Positions 5,733 to 12,721 of a stretch of DNA of 12,721 nucleotides are shown here, one piece after another; the stretch's first letter is position 1, and each line of letters starts with the position of its first letter. Location: the NCBI GenBank assembly GCA_029945985.1, contig JAQSDP010000466.1, forward strand, positions 1-12,721. Direction: 5' to 3'. A program made the position numbers and the translations under genes. Under the pieces are notes generated by a model that worked only from the letters and a program-made list of their open reading frames with translations, searched no databases and had not been told where the DNA came from. Source of the DNA: a bacterium (lineage in GTDB: Bacteria; Acidobacteriota; Blastocatellia; Pyrinomonadales; Pyrinomonadaceae).

Positions 5733-7346
5733 TTAGTCTCCCTTCTGCTTGATCCTGATCCAATCGAATCGGGCAGCACGCGTTTTGCCGGTGTGCGTCA
5801 ACGCGACCCGCGATCCTTCGACGTGGCTTCCGACGACCTTTCCACCGAGATCTGTCCAGCTCTTTCCGTCTAGACTATAGGCGAACTGAAAGAATTCTCC
5901 TCCCACTGCTGCCATTCGTAGATATACGTTCTGCGTTTGCGGGAGTGCCGCACTCGCCGCAATTTGCTGTATGCCGTTCTCGCGCCTAAAGACCGACACT
6001 TTTCCCATCCCGAGTCCGATTCCAACTGAGTTACCGCGCCAGCCGTAACCGGATAGCCCGACGAATTCCTCTGCGCTCTCGCTAACATCTTTGACCAGCG
6101 TCGTCGCTAGATAATCACCGGAAACCGTACGAAGAGCGATGACAGCCTCGCTCATATCACTTGCTCCAAAGGCCAGGGAGCTCGACTTCATATCAAGCGT
6201 TTGCACCGGGGATATTGGAAACTGAAAATGCGGCCCCAGAGTCGGATCGTCGAATTCATCCGCAAACAAAGGAAACCTTTCCTGCTTCTCCGCGATAAAT
6301 GGCAAATCCGCGGTGGTTGATGCACCCTGTCCGCTATTGATCGTCGCCCATCCATCCTTCGACCATTCGACTTTGTCGAGCAGGGCTTCCCGGCCAATAC
6401 TGAAAGCGTCGGAGCTTTTCCGATATGCGTGGTATAGCAAATAATCAGAACCGGCGCTCGACTTCACTATCGTTCCGTGGCCGGGACACTGCCACGTTTC
6501 GTTTGCGGCCAAAATAGGATTCGCCGGATTTTTCTCCCATTCTCCTAGAAGAGTTTTCGATCGGGCCATGCCGAGAGCATAATTGCACGCCCGGCCACAA
6601 CAAGCATTGCCCGAATAAAACATGTAGAACCAGCCGTTTCTGCGCACGATGCTGACCCCTTCGACCACATGATTTTCCCAGCCCTCGCCTTCATTACGGA
6701 AAAGCCGTTTAGGCTTTCCGACGAGTTTCGTTAGGCTAGGATCTAGCCCCTGGGCGTAAAGCCAAGTCGGTTGCCCCCGATCGTTGCCGTCTTCCTTCCA
6801 AACTAAGAATGGCTTGTTGCCTTCGTCCCGAATGAAAAATGCGTCGATCGAACCCATTTCCTGACACACCAGCGGACCGTGGTCTTTGTAAGCTCCATCG
6901 GGTTTCTCCGCAACCGCGACAGCAACGCATAAGGTCCCCTTTTTCCCTTTGCCTTCATCGCGTCGGGCCGTGTAGAAAACGTGAAATCTTCCGTTGTCTT
7001 CTGCGATTTCGGGTGCCCAGAAGTCGCCTTTGGCCCATTTAGGCTGGCTCGCAAATACCCAGCTGATAATTTTCCAATTGACCAGATCTTTCGAATGAGC
7101 GATCGAGAAGATCGGTGACCAGCTACCCGACGTCGCCGTCGCATAGTAATCCTCACCAACTCGAATCACGGACGGATCTGGGAACTCACCCGGTATTACC
7201 GGATTTGAATAGGTCTGGGCCGAGAACGATGACGCAAGTAATATCAGGCACGCACAGAAAACGAGAATGTGCCGCTTCAAAGAGAACCAGCGAGCGGCTT
7301 TCTTTGACGTGCTTATCCTTGCAGCCTTTCTTTTCAGCCTCATCAT
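5733..7346 (-). CDS. exported GH43 family glycoside hydrolase with C-terminal beta-sandwich domain
   Basis: A five-bladed beta-propeller inverting glycosidase (family GH43) is predicted, acting outside the cytoplasm. From ATG 7346 it has 537 residues; a TTG at 7370 and an ATG at 7343 are alternatives. A long basic N-region (residues 1-26) precedes a hydrophobic core (HILVFCACLILLASSFSAQ), a secretion signal. Expected GH43 residues are present: general base Asp57 in FPDPSVIRVG, pKa-modulating Asp168 in GSIDAF, general acid Glu229 in VVEGVS, and His290 in PGHGT. After residue 355 comes a concanavalin-like beta-sandwich domain common in GH43 enzymes, ending KTRAARFDWIRIK. It shares the cysteine-rich GNACCGRxCNYA segment (Cys249, 250, 254) with the other GH43 enzyme here. 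Activities in GH43 include arabinofuranosidase, xylosidase and galactan-acting enzymes, so specificity is inferred only from context. Confidence 0.93.
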   Translation of the reverse strand: MMRLKRKAARISTSKKAARWFSLKRHILVFCACLILLASSFSAQTYSNPVIPGEFPDPSVIRVGEDYYATATSGSWSPIFSIAHSKDLVNWKIISWVFASQPKWAKGDFWAPEIAEDNGRFHVFYTARRDEGKGKKGTLCVAVAVAEKPDGAYKDHGPLVCQEMGSIDAFFIRDEGNKPFLVWKEDGNDRGQPTWLYAQGLDPSLTKLVGKPKRLFRNEGEGWENHVVEGVSIVRRNGWFYMFYSGNACCGRACNYALGMARSKTLLGEWEKNPANPILAANETWQCPGHGTIVKSSAGSDYLLYHAYRKSSDAFSIGREALLDKVEWSKDGWATINSGQGASTTADLPFIAEKQERFPLFADEFDDPTLGPHFQFPISPVQTLDMKSSSLAFGASDMSEAVIALRTVSGDYLATTLVKDVSESAEEFVGLSGYGWRGNSVGIGLGMGKVSVFRRENGIQQIAASAALPQTQNVYLRMAAVGGEFFQFAYSLDGKSWTDLGGKVVGSHVEGSRVALTHTGKTRAARFDWIRIKQKGD

Positions 7347-7380
7347 TTCAGCAGATGTTCCGCTTTCCAAACTTCCATTG

Positions 7381-8352
7381 TTAGCGTGATTTAGAACGCT
7401 GCAGGTATACGACGAACAGGATTATCGCGGCTTTGATCACAAGCGAGTAGGGGTATTTGATATCGTTCATAACGAAGCTTGTCGTGATGATCACCATGAT
7501 AAGCGCTCCTATTACCGTGCCTATGATCGTTGCACGGCCACCTGACAAGGCCGTTCCCCCAACGACAGTTGCTGCGATGGCGTCAAGCTCGATGTTAACT
7601 CCCACCTGCGAGGCATCGGACGCGCCTAAACGAGCGGTGTATATCAATCCGGCGATTCCCGCTAGCAGTCCGCTTAAAGCATAGATCGCTATTTTCGTAC
7701 CGCGCACTGAAATTCCCGAAAGCCGCGCCGCGTTTTCGTTACCACCCACGGCAATGACATACCGGCCGAATATTGTGGATCGCAGAACGAAGATCGCGAG
7801 CCCGACGATCAATGTCATCACGAAGATCGGCATCGGCAGAAAGTTCAACAGAGATCCTTTCCCCAAAAACTCGAAGCTTTCATTACTAAACGGGATCAAT
7901 TGCCCGCCATTGCTTATAACTTGTGCGATTCCGCGGCCGGCGATAAGCATCGCGAGCGTAACGATGATCGGCTGGATCTTAAAGGTGGAGATCAGCCACC
8001 CGCTGAACGCCCCGATCAGGCTAACTACCGCGAGGCCTGCTAGGATCGCGGGGAATGCGCCGTATTCGAGACATACGGCTGCCACGGCCGACGCAATGGC
8101 CATCAGGGATCCTACCGATAGATCGATCCCGCCGGTTGCGATCACAAATGTCATCCCGACCGCAACCACCATTGTCGGCGTCACCTGGACCAGAATATTT
8201 CGAAAATTATCGATGTCTGCGAAATTCGGGGTGAATGCAATGTTCCCGAGAATGAGCAGAATAAGTGCAGCCGCCGCACCATACGTGGGCGCATAGTCCG
8301 CAAAGGCAGAACTCCGTGTCCGAGGCAGCGGCGATTTTAGTGCTTCAGCCAT
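7381..8352 (-). CDS. sugar ABC transporter permease, first subunit (YtfT-like)
   Basis: This 323-residue polytopic membrane protein belongs to the BPD_transp_2 family (RbsC, AraH, YtfT). Hydrophobic segments start around residue 23 and continue to about 318. GGIDLSVG is at 74-81, KIQPIIVTLAMLIAGRG near 125-141, and the ATPase-coupling region ELDAIAATVVGGTALSGG at 255-272. Its gene begins 15 bases after the ATPase stop codon and ends just before the GH43 gene. With the paralogous permease at 4691-5677 it would form the transmembrane channel served by the binding protein and ATPase upstream. Most family relatives import pentoses or hexoses. The closest recognisable architecture is the galactofuranose transporter. 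Confidence 0.94.
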   Translation of the reverse strand: MAEALKSPLPRTRSSAFADYAPTYGAAAALILLILGNIAFTPNFADIDNFRNILVQVTPTMVVAVGMTFVIATGGIDLSVGSLMAIASAVAAVCLEYGAFPAILAGLAVVSLIGAFSGWLISTFKIQPIIVTLAMLIAGRGIAQVISNGGQLIPFSNESFEFLGKGSLLNFLPMPIFVMTLIVGLAIFVLRSTIFGRYVIAVGGNENAARLSGISVRGTKIAIYALSGLLAGIAGLIYTARLGASDASQVGVNIELDAIAATVVGGTALSGGRATIIGTVIGALIMVIITTSFVMNDIKYPYSLVIKAAIILFVVYLQRSKSR

Positions 8353-8367
8353 AACAAGTCACTGGGG

Positions 8368-9918
8368 CTAGACTGCCGAGGCACTGTCACTTTGTACACC
8401 CCCGGCTTCTTCAGCCGCCATAGCTTTAACTATGGAGTCCTGCGAGATCTCCTTACCAGTAAGTTCCGCGCAGCATTCGCCATCCCGCATAACGACGATC
8501 CGCGAACTTCCTTCGACGAGTTCTTCGAGCTCAGAAGAGATCATCAAGACGCCCATTCCATCTTCCGCGAGTTCGTTAATCAGCGCTTGAATTTCGCTCT
8601 TCGCGCCCACGTCGATGCCGCGTGTTGGCTCATCGAGTATTAAAAACTTTGGATTTTTGCATAACCAGCGTGCCAGAAGAACTTTCTGCTGGTTGCCGCC
8701 GGAAAGATCACGGATCTTTTGCTCGCCGCTTGAGGCCTTGATCCCCAGCCGACTCATGAATCTCTCAACGATCTGGTTCTGCGCGGACCTGGACACTACG
8801 CCAAACCTCGTCAAGGCCGGCAGGGCCGCGAGTGTCATATTTTCGCGAACTGACCAATCTGGGACGATTCCCTCAGCTTTGCGGTCTTCAGAAAGAAAGG
8901 CAAGGCCTGCCCGTATGGCATCGTGCGGTGAACGAAGATTCAATTGTTTCCCTTCAAGTGAAACCTTCCCTTCGTCGATCGAATCGGCGCCGAACACTGC
9001 CCGCGCAACTTCCGTTCTTCCGCTTCCTAAAAGACCGGCCATCCCGAGGATCTCGCCCCGCCCGGCGGTAATCGATACATCCCGCAAATGGCGTCCCCGT
9101 CGTAAATGTTCAGCTTCCAAAAGTGGTTTGGCGCTGCTGGACTCGTGATGGTCTCCGAAAGCGGTTGAGCCTTTCTTCTCCAGATCTTCCCGCTTTTTGC
9201 CTAGCATCAAACAAATCAGATCCATCCGCTCCAATCCGGCGAGCGGTCGGGTGGCAATAAACTTCCCGTCCCGCAGCACGGTCACCTTGTCGCACACCGC
9301 ATAGAGCTCGTCGAAGCGATGCGAGATATAAACGATCCCCGTTCCCTGCTCCTTCAGCCGGCGGATCACGTCATATAAGAGGACGACCTCGTGTTCGGTC
9401 AAGCTGCTTGTAGGCTCATCTAAAACAAGGACTTTTGCTCCTAATGAGACTCCCCGGGCAATAGCGATCATTTGCCTCGAAGCGATGTTCAGAGTCCCCA
9501 GAGTGGCTTTTGGGTCGATCTGCAAACCGAGATTCCTTAAAACTTCGCCGGCATCACGATACATTCGCTTCCAATCGATCAGGCCAAACCGGCGAGGCTC
9601 GCGACCCAAGAACATGTTCTCGGCGACTGAACGGAACATCAAAAGATTGACTTCTTGATAGACCGCGACGACTCCAGCGTGTTGAGCCTCTTCAGGTGTG
9701 CGGAAGTTCACCGGCGAGCCTTCGAGAAACATCTCACCACCGTCGCGATGGTAAGCTCCGGTCAACACTTTGATCAACGTAGATTTGCCGGCACCGTTCT
9801 CACCGACCAGCGAATGCACCTCGCCCTGCTCAAGCGAAAAATGCACGTCGTCGAGAGCGACCACTCCTGAAAAAACCTTCTTAATTTTCTCCATCCGCAA
9901 AAGCGGTTCAATGTTCAT
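8368..9918 (-). CDS. sugar ABC transporter ATPase with two nucleotide-binding domains (YtfR-like)
   Basis: This cytoplasmic ATPase powers sugar import. At 516 residues it has the fused double-domain layout of RbsA, MglA, AraG and YtfR. Domain 1 has Walker A GENGAGKST (39-47), a degenerate signature (LNIASRQ, 143-149), Walker B VLVLDEPT (163-170) and the switch His in YISHRFDE. Domain 2 has a Walker-A-like loop lacking the Lys (GLLGSGRT, 295-302), a canonical signature LSGGNQQ (405-411) and Walker B FLILDEPT (425-432). This asymmetric degeneration is normal for the subfamily, so it is not a defect. The start at 9918 is supported by GGAG at 9931-9928, nine bases before the ATG. The tail after residue 500 (AAEEAGGVQSDSASAV) is an unconserved-looking extension. 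Confidence 0.96.
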   Translation of the reverse strand: MNIEPLLRMEKIKKVFSGVVALDDVHFSLEQGEVHSLVGENGAGKSTLIKVLTGAYHRDGGEMFLEGSPVNFRTPEEAQHAGVVAVYQEVNLLMFRSVAENMFLGREPRRFGLIDWKRMYRDAGEVLRNLGLQIDPKATLGTLNIASRQMIAIARGVSLGAKVLVLDEPTSSLTEHEVVLLYDVIRRLKEQGTGIVYISHRFDELYAVCDKVTVLRDGKFIATRPLAGLERMDLICLMLGKKREDLEKKGSTAFGDHHESSSAKPLLEAEHLRRGRHLRDVSITAGRGEILGMAGLLGSGRTEVARAVFGADSIDEGKVSLEGKQLNLRSPHDAIRAGLAFLSEDRKAEGIVPDWSVRENMTLAALPALTRFGVVSRSAQNQIVERFMSRLGIKASSGEQKIRDLSGGNQQKVLLARWLCKNPKFLILDEPTRGIDVGAKSEIQALINELAEDGMGVLMISSELEELVEGSSRIVVMRDGECCAELTGKEISQDSIVKAMAAEEAGGVQSDSASAV

Positions 9919-9947
9919 TGGATCTCGCTCCGGGAACTAACCGAGAA

Positions 9948-9965
9948 TCTTGCAAACTGCAATTC
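9948..9965. other. small imperfect hairpin in the binding protein-ATPase gap
   Basis: In the 46-base gap after the binding-protein stop codon, TTGCA (9950-9954) and TGCAA (9958-9962) are inverted copies around a 3-base loop. A few extra outer pairs are possible across a 2-base bulge. It has no T-run and is too weak to be a terminator. Hairpins at this place in transport operons often stabilise the upstream binding-protein message, which is needed in excess over the membrane subunits. This could serve that role or be chance. Confidence 0.25.
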
Positions 9966-10969
9966 TAGTAGGCCTCGTTTACAAACTGTGCGGCGTTTGA
10001 AGCATCGAAGAATCTATCTTCGTTGATGATCTGCAAAGGCAGCTTTTCCCCTCGCCAGTATCTTTCGAGAGTGTCGAACGCGATCGGCCCGAATCGTGGA
10101 TTACACTCAACTGTCGCATTCAGCTCACCGGCTATGATCGCCTGGAGAGCCGATTTTTGACCATCGATGGAGATTATCAGCACGTCCTTCCCCGGATTCA
10201 TTCCGGCGGCCTTGAGTGCTTGTATCGCGCCGAGTGCCATCTCGTCGTTGTGCGCATAAACCGCGGTGATCTCTTTTCCTTTCGCCTGGATTATATTCTC
10301 CATGACCTTCTGGCCTTCGGCTCGAGTAAAGTTCGCATCTTGTGAAGCGATGATCTTCATGTCCGGACTTTTCGCGATCTCTTCCACGAAGCCCCTACTC
10401 CGATCGTTCGCAACGCTTGACCCAGTCGTACCTTTAAGCTCGACGATTCCTGCCTTGCCATTGGTTTGTTTTGCTAACCATTCACCGGCCCGCTGTCCTT
10501 CCTTGATGAAATCGGACTTAATAACGGTCACAAAATCCACCCCCGGTGTTCCCGTAGCTTCCCGGTCGATAAGAATTATCGGTATTTTCGCAGCCTTCGC
10601 GGCCTCAAATGTGGCCGAGAATCCCTCGGCTTCGCGCGGTGCAAGAAATATTGCCGAGACCTTACGAGCTATCAGATCTTCGACATCGGATACTTGCTTG
10701 GCAGTTGTTCCCTGGGCGTCCGTGTAAACGAAGTTATACGTTCCTGAACGCTTGGCGGCTTCCGCCTTCATGCTCTCGCTCTCGGCTATGCGCCATGGCC
10801 CGGTGTTCTCCATTTGGGCAAACGCAACCGTTTTCTTTGCGCCGCCATCGGCTCCGTTTGAACCGTCCCCGTTAGTTGACGCGGCGGGTTTACGATTGCA
10901 GCCAGAAAAGAAAGCAGCGAAGACGACCAGCAATACAAGAAGGACTCGATTCTTTGACACAAAGCTCAT
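9965..10969 (-). CDS. sugar ABC transporter substrate-binding lipoprotein (YtfQ-like)
   Basis: This exported binding protein captures the sugar and delivers it to the permeases. It has 334 residues. A lipoprotein signal with hydrophobic core LLVLLVVFAAFFSG ends at Cys24, followed by a flexible Ser/Gly/Asn linker to about residue 44. The mature part is a periplasmic-binding-protein type I (Peripl_BP_4) domain. Its start, KTVAFAQMENTGPWRIAESE, closely resembles E. coli YtfQ, the galactofuranose-binding protein. Other family features are LAPREAEGFS, IILIDREA, YAHNDEMALGAIQALK and IISIDGQKSAL. A good ribosome site, GGAGAAAG at 10984-10977, lies before the ATG. It follows the first GH43 gene by 35 bases. 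Ligand assignment by resemblance is inference; relatives bind ribose, arabinose, galactose and inositol. Confidence 0.94.
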   Translation of the reverse strand: MSFVSKNRVLLVLLVVFAAFFSGCNRKPAASTNGDGSNGADGGAKKTVAFAQMENTGPWRIAESESMKAEAAKRSGTYNFVYTDAQGTTAKQVSDVEDLIARKVSAIFLAPREAEGFSATFEAAKAAKIPIILIDREATGTPGVDFVTVIKSDFIKEGQRAGEWLAKQTNGKAGIVELKGTTGSSVANDRSRGFVEEIAKSPDMKIIASQDANFTRAEGQKVMENIIQAKGKEITAVYAHNDEMALGAIQALKAAGMNPGKDVLIISIDGQKSALQAIIAGELNATVECNPRFGPIAFDTLERYWRGEKLPLQIINEDRFFDASNAAQFVNEAY

Positions 10970-10995
10970 AATATTTCTTTCTCCAACCAGATCTT

Positions 10996-11003
10996 AAACG
11001 TTT
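10996..11003. promoter_or_regulatory. perfect palindrome AAACGTTT, possible LacI-family operator core
   Basis: An 8-base perfect palindrome with a central CG lies in the 35-base gap between the first GH43 gene and the binding-protein gene. LacI-family regulators typically recognise palindromes with a central CG flanked by A/T-rich half-sites, and a LacI-family gene lies just upstream in the same operon. Symmetry does not extend beyond 8 bases, short for a full operator, and no clear promoter accompanies it. Low confidence. Confidence 0.22.
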
Positions 11004-11004
11004 C

Positions 11005-12594
11005 CTATTTGGCCGGCTCAATTCTGAGGAAGCCGAACCGCGCCGTAGCGTTCTCTACCCCGCCGACCGTCATTGCGACCCGAACACCGCGGTCCCACGG
11101 CGGCAAGTAGTCACCGTTCTGTTCACTCCCCACAGGTGTAAATTTTCTCCCCTCGACACTCGTGGCAAAGCTGTAAAACGTTCCGTCGCGTGCCGTCATT
11201 CTTAGATAGATCAAGCCGCCGACCGGTGCGTCGTGAGTCGAGAGCCTTCGGTGATTATTCCGCTCTCGCCGCCATACGACGATCTTGTCATCCTGCAGCC
11301 CAAAGCCCAGAGCGTTCTCACCATCGCCGTACGCTGAAAGACCTGCGATCGCACCGCTCGTCAAACTCTTACGGTCGATCTGCGTCGTCGCGGTATAGCT
11401 TCCGTTGGTCGTGTAGTAAGCCATTATGCCGCCGATCGGATTCGCCATCTGCTCGGCGTTCGGCGTCAACTTCAGAAATCCGCCGCTGATGCTGTAGGCC
11501 GGAATGCTGTTTTGTAGCCATTGCCAACCGAAGCGCAAAGTAGGTGCGTTGAAATCATCGAAAAAACGATACTCCTCTTCTTTTTCGGCAATACCATGCG
11601 GAGCAGCGGCAGCCTTGCTGGCGCCCATGCCGTTGTTGATCTTCGCCCAACCGTCTTTTGTCCAATTCACTTCGTCTAGATAGGCCTGCCGCCCGACTGT
11701 ATTGAAATCTTTCCGGTCAAAAGCGTGATACATCATATACGCCCGACCATCCTCGGTTGTCACGATCGTGCCGTGTCCCGGGCAATTGGCAGCGTCATTG
11801 CCTTTCAAGATCGGATTGGCCGGATCTTTTTCCCAGGTTCCGAGCAATGTTTTCGAGCGTGCCGTGCCCATCGCGTAATTGCAGCCGCGCCCGCAGCAGG
11901 CGTTACCGGAATAAAACATGTAAAAGTAGCCGTTCTTACGAATTATGTATGGACCTTCAATGAGGTTGCCTTCCCACGTATCCGGGTCGTTCCGCAGGAT
12001 CTCCTTTCGTGGCCCGATCAGTTTCCAGTTGGCAAGGTCGAGTTCCTGAGCCCATAATGGGGTAGGCTTGTTAACGCTGTTACCATCTTCTTTCCATACT
12101 ATGAATAGCCTGCCGTTCTCATCGCGTATCGGGAAAGCATCAATAGATCCTACCTCCTGACACTCGAGCGCTCCGTGGTCGGTGTATGGCCCCATGGGTT
12201 TCGACGCGCTCGCGGCAGCAATACATAGCGGCCCGTCCTTCCGCCGAGCCACGTAGAAGACGTAGAACCTTCCATTCTCCTGCCAGATCTCGGGAGCCCA
12301 GTAGTTTCCCACCGACCACTCCGGCCGCTTCGGAAACACGACCCCGACAATGTTCCAATTGACGAGGTCTCGCGAATGCAAGATCGGAAATTCAGGACCC
12401 CATTCCGAAGAGGTGGCCGTCGCATAATAATCCTTCCCGACGCGAATCACCGACGGGTCTGGGTAATCGCCCGCTTGAACCGGATTTGCGTAGCTCGCGC
12501 CCTTTTGCGCGTTCATCTGGGAAGCCGATCCCAGTAAAACGAACGCTAGAAGGATAATTGCTGTGTAAAGTAGTCCTTTTTCTTTATTCACCAT
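11005..12594 (-). CDS. exported GH43 family glycoside hydrolase with C-terminal beta-sandwich domain
   Basis: This is the first enzyme gene of the operon, 529 residues, paralogous to the GH43 protein at 5733-7346. A signal peptide occupies roughly residues 1-30 (core YTAIILLAFVLLGSAS). The five-bladed propeller follows, with general base Asp46 in YPDPSVIRVG, pKa modulator Asp152 in GSIDAF, general acid Glu213 in LIEGPY, and His274 in PGHGT, so all catalytic positions are filled. The segment GNACCGRGCNYA has Cys233, Cys234 and Cys238. From about residue 340 a concanavalin-like beta-sandwich domain extends to the end (ATARFGFLRIEPAK). The start at 12594 is preceded by AGAGG about 12 bases upstream. 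It likely releases terminal furanose or pyranose residues from a glycan for the transporter encoded next. The bond and sugar cannot be fixed from sequence alone. Confidence 0.94.
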   Translation of the reverse strand: MVNKEKGLLYTAIILLAFVLLGSASQMNAQKGASYANPVQAGDYPDPSVIRVGKDYYATATSSEWGPEFPILHSRDLVNWNIVGVVFPKRPEWSVGNYWAPEIWQENGRFYVFYVARRKDGPLCIAAASASKPMGPYTDHGALECQEVGSIDAFPIRDENGRLFIVWKEDGNSVNKPTPLWAQELDLANWKLIGPRKEILRNDPDTWEGNLIEGPYIIRKNGYFYMFYSGNACCGRGCNYAMGTARSKTLLGTWEKDPANPILKGNDAANCPGHGTIVTTEDGRAYMMYHAFDRKDFNTVGRQAYLDEVNWTKDGWAKINNGMGASKAAAAPHGIAEKEEEYRFFDDFNAPTLRFGWQWLQNSIPAYSISGGFLKLTPNAEQMANPIGGIMAYYTTNGSYTATTQIDRKSLTSGAIAGLSAYGDGENALGFGLQDDKIVVWRRERNNHRRLSTHDAPVGGLIYLRMTARDGTFYSFATSVEGRKFTPVGSEQNGDYLPPWDRGVRVAMTVGGVENATARFGFLRIEPAK

Positions 12595-12638
12595 ATTAAA
12601 ATTGGGCCTCTGTGATCCTCTACGGGAGCGAGTCTTAG

Positions 12639-12721
12639 TTAGTTTTCCTGTCTGGCCGGCCCGGAACTCGAACCGCCCCTAGCTGCACCGGTTGAATGCC
12701 GAACGATCAACTCGGTAGGGA
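12639..12721 (-). CDS. LacI-family transcriptional regulator, C-terminal end only
   Basis: Only the last 26 codons are in the window, read from 12719 down to TAA at 12641-12639. They encode PTELIVRHSTGAARGGSSSG and a short remaining tail. The PTELIVRHST motif is the characteristic C-terminal end of LacI/GalR-type repressors, where the last strand of the sugar-binding domain is followed by a short tail. The gene lies on the same strand and 44 bases before the first GH43 gene. The gap holds no convincing -35/-10 pair, so regulator and operon may be co-transcribed, with the main promoter upstream of the window. It is the obvious candidate for sugar-responsive control of the operon. The DNA-binding and most of the ligand-binding domain are out of view. 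Confidence 0.72.
   Translation of the reverse strand, partial: PTELIVRHSTGAARGGSSSGPARQEN

Noticed and set aside
5678..5779. N-terminal extension of the second permease to a start at 5779
   Set aside because: The extra 34 residues are hydrophilic, overlap the GH43 gene by 47 bases and have no counterpart in a normal permease; ATG 5677 gives the standard length.
7754..8296. Plus-strand 180-codon frame opposite the first permease
   Set aside because: It is antisense to a clear permease gene and its Ile/Pro/Thr-rich product mirrors hydrophobic permease codons. There is no independent support.
1..12721. CRISPR array, insertion sequence, or toxin-antitoxin/defence system
   Set aside because: No regularly spaced repeats, transposase frames, terminal inverted repeats or defence-type domains were seen on either strand.

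Overview
The window is one long run of minus-strand genes for importing and metabolising a galactose-type sugar, with a short, damaged plus-strand stretch at the left edge. The organism is a Gram-negative-type bacterium of moderate GC content, since it has a lipoprotein binding protein and exported glycosidases. Acidobacteriota (Blastocatellia-like) is my best guess from the gene style, but nothing here proves it.

Reading in the direction of transcription (right to left), the window opens with the C-terminal tail of a LacI-family regulator (12639-12721). It continues with an exported GH43 glycosidase (11005-12594), a sugar-binding lipoprotein (9965-10969), a double-domain sugar ABC ATPase (8368-9918) and a first permease (7381-8352). 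Then come a second exported GH43 glycosidase (5733-7346), a second permease (4691-5677), a PhyH-type Fe(II)/2-oxoglutarate dioxygenase (3857-4651) and an unannotated 49-residue small gene (3701-3850). The run ends with galT (2725-3708), galK (1526-2716) and a DUF4380, mutarotase-fold protein (685-1539). Gaps are short (6 to 55 bases) or negative, so this looks like one operon, probably controlled by the LacI-type regulator at its head.

The genes suggest one pathway. The GH43 enzymes cut terminal sugars from a glycan outside the cytoplasm. The transporter resembles E. coli YtfQ-YtfR-YtfT-YjfF, known for galactofuranose uptake. The DUF4380 protein may interconvert or epimerise the sugar, and GalK and GalT feed it into the Leloir pathway. 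No arabinose or xylose catabolic genes are visible, which argues for a galactose-containing substrate, possibly galactofuranosides. No galE is in the window. The roles of the dioxygenase and the 49-residue protein are unknown.

Left edge: bases 1 to about 324 encode the interior of an alpha/beta-hydrolase whose C-terminus is lost. After a junction region of unclear coding status there is a 45-base perfect-looking 3' half of a CAT-anticodon tRNA (504-548) without any 5' half. That is the expected scar of an element integrated into a tRNA gene, and it probably marks the boundary between element-derived DNA (left) and the resident chromosome carrying the sugar operon (right).
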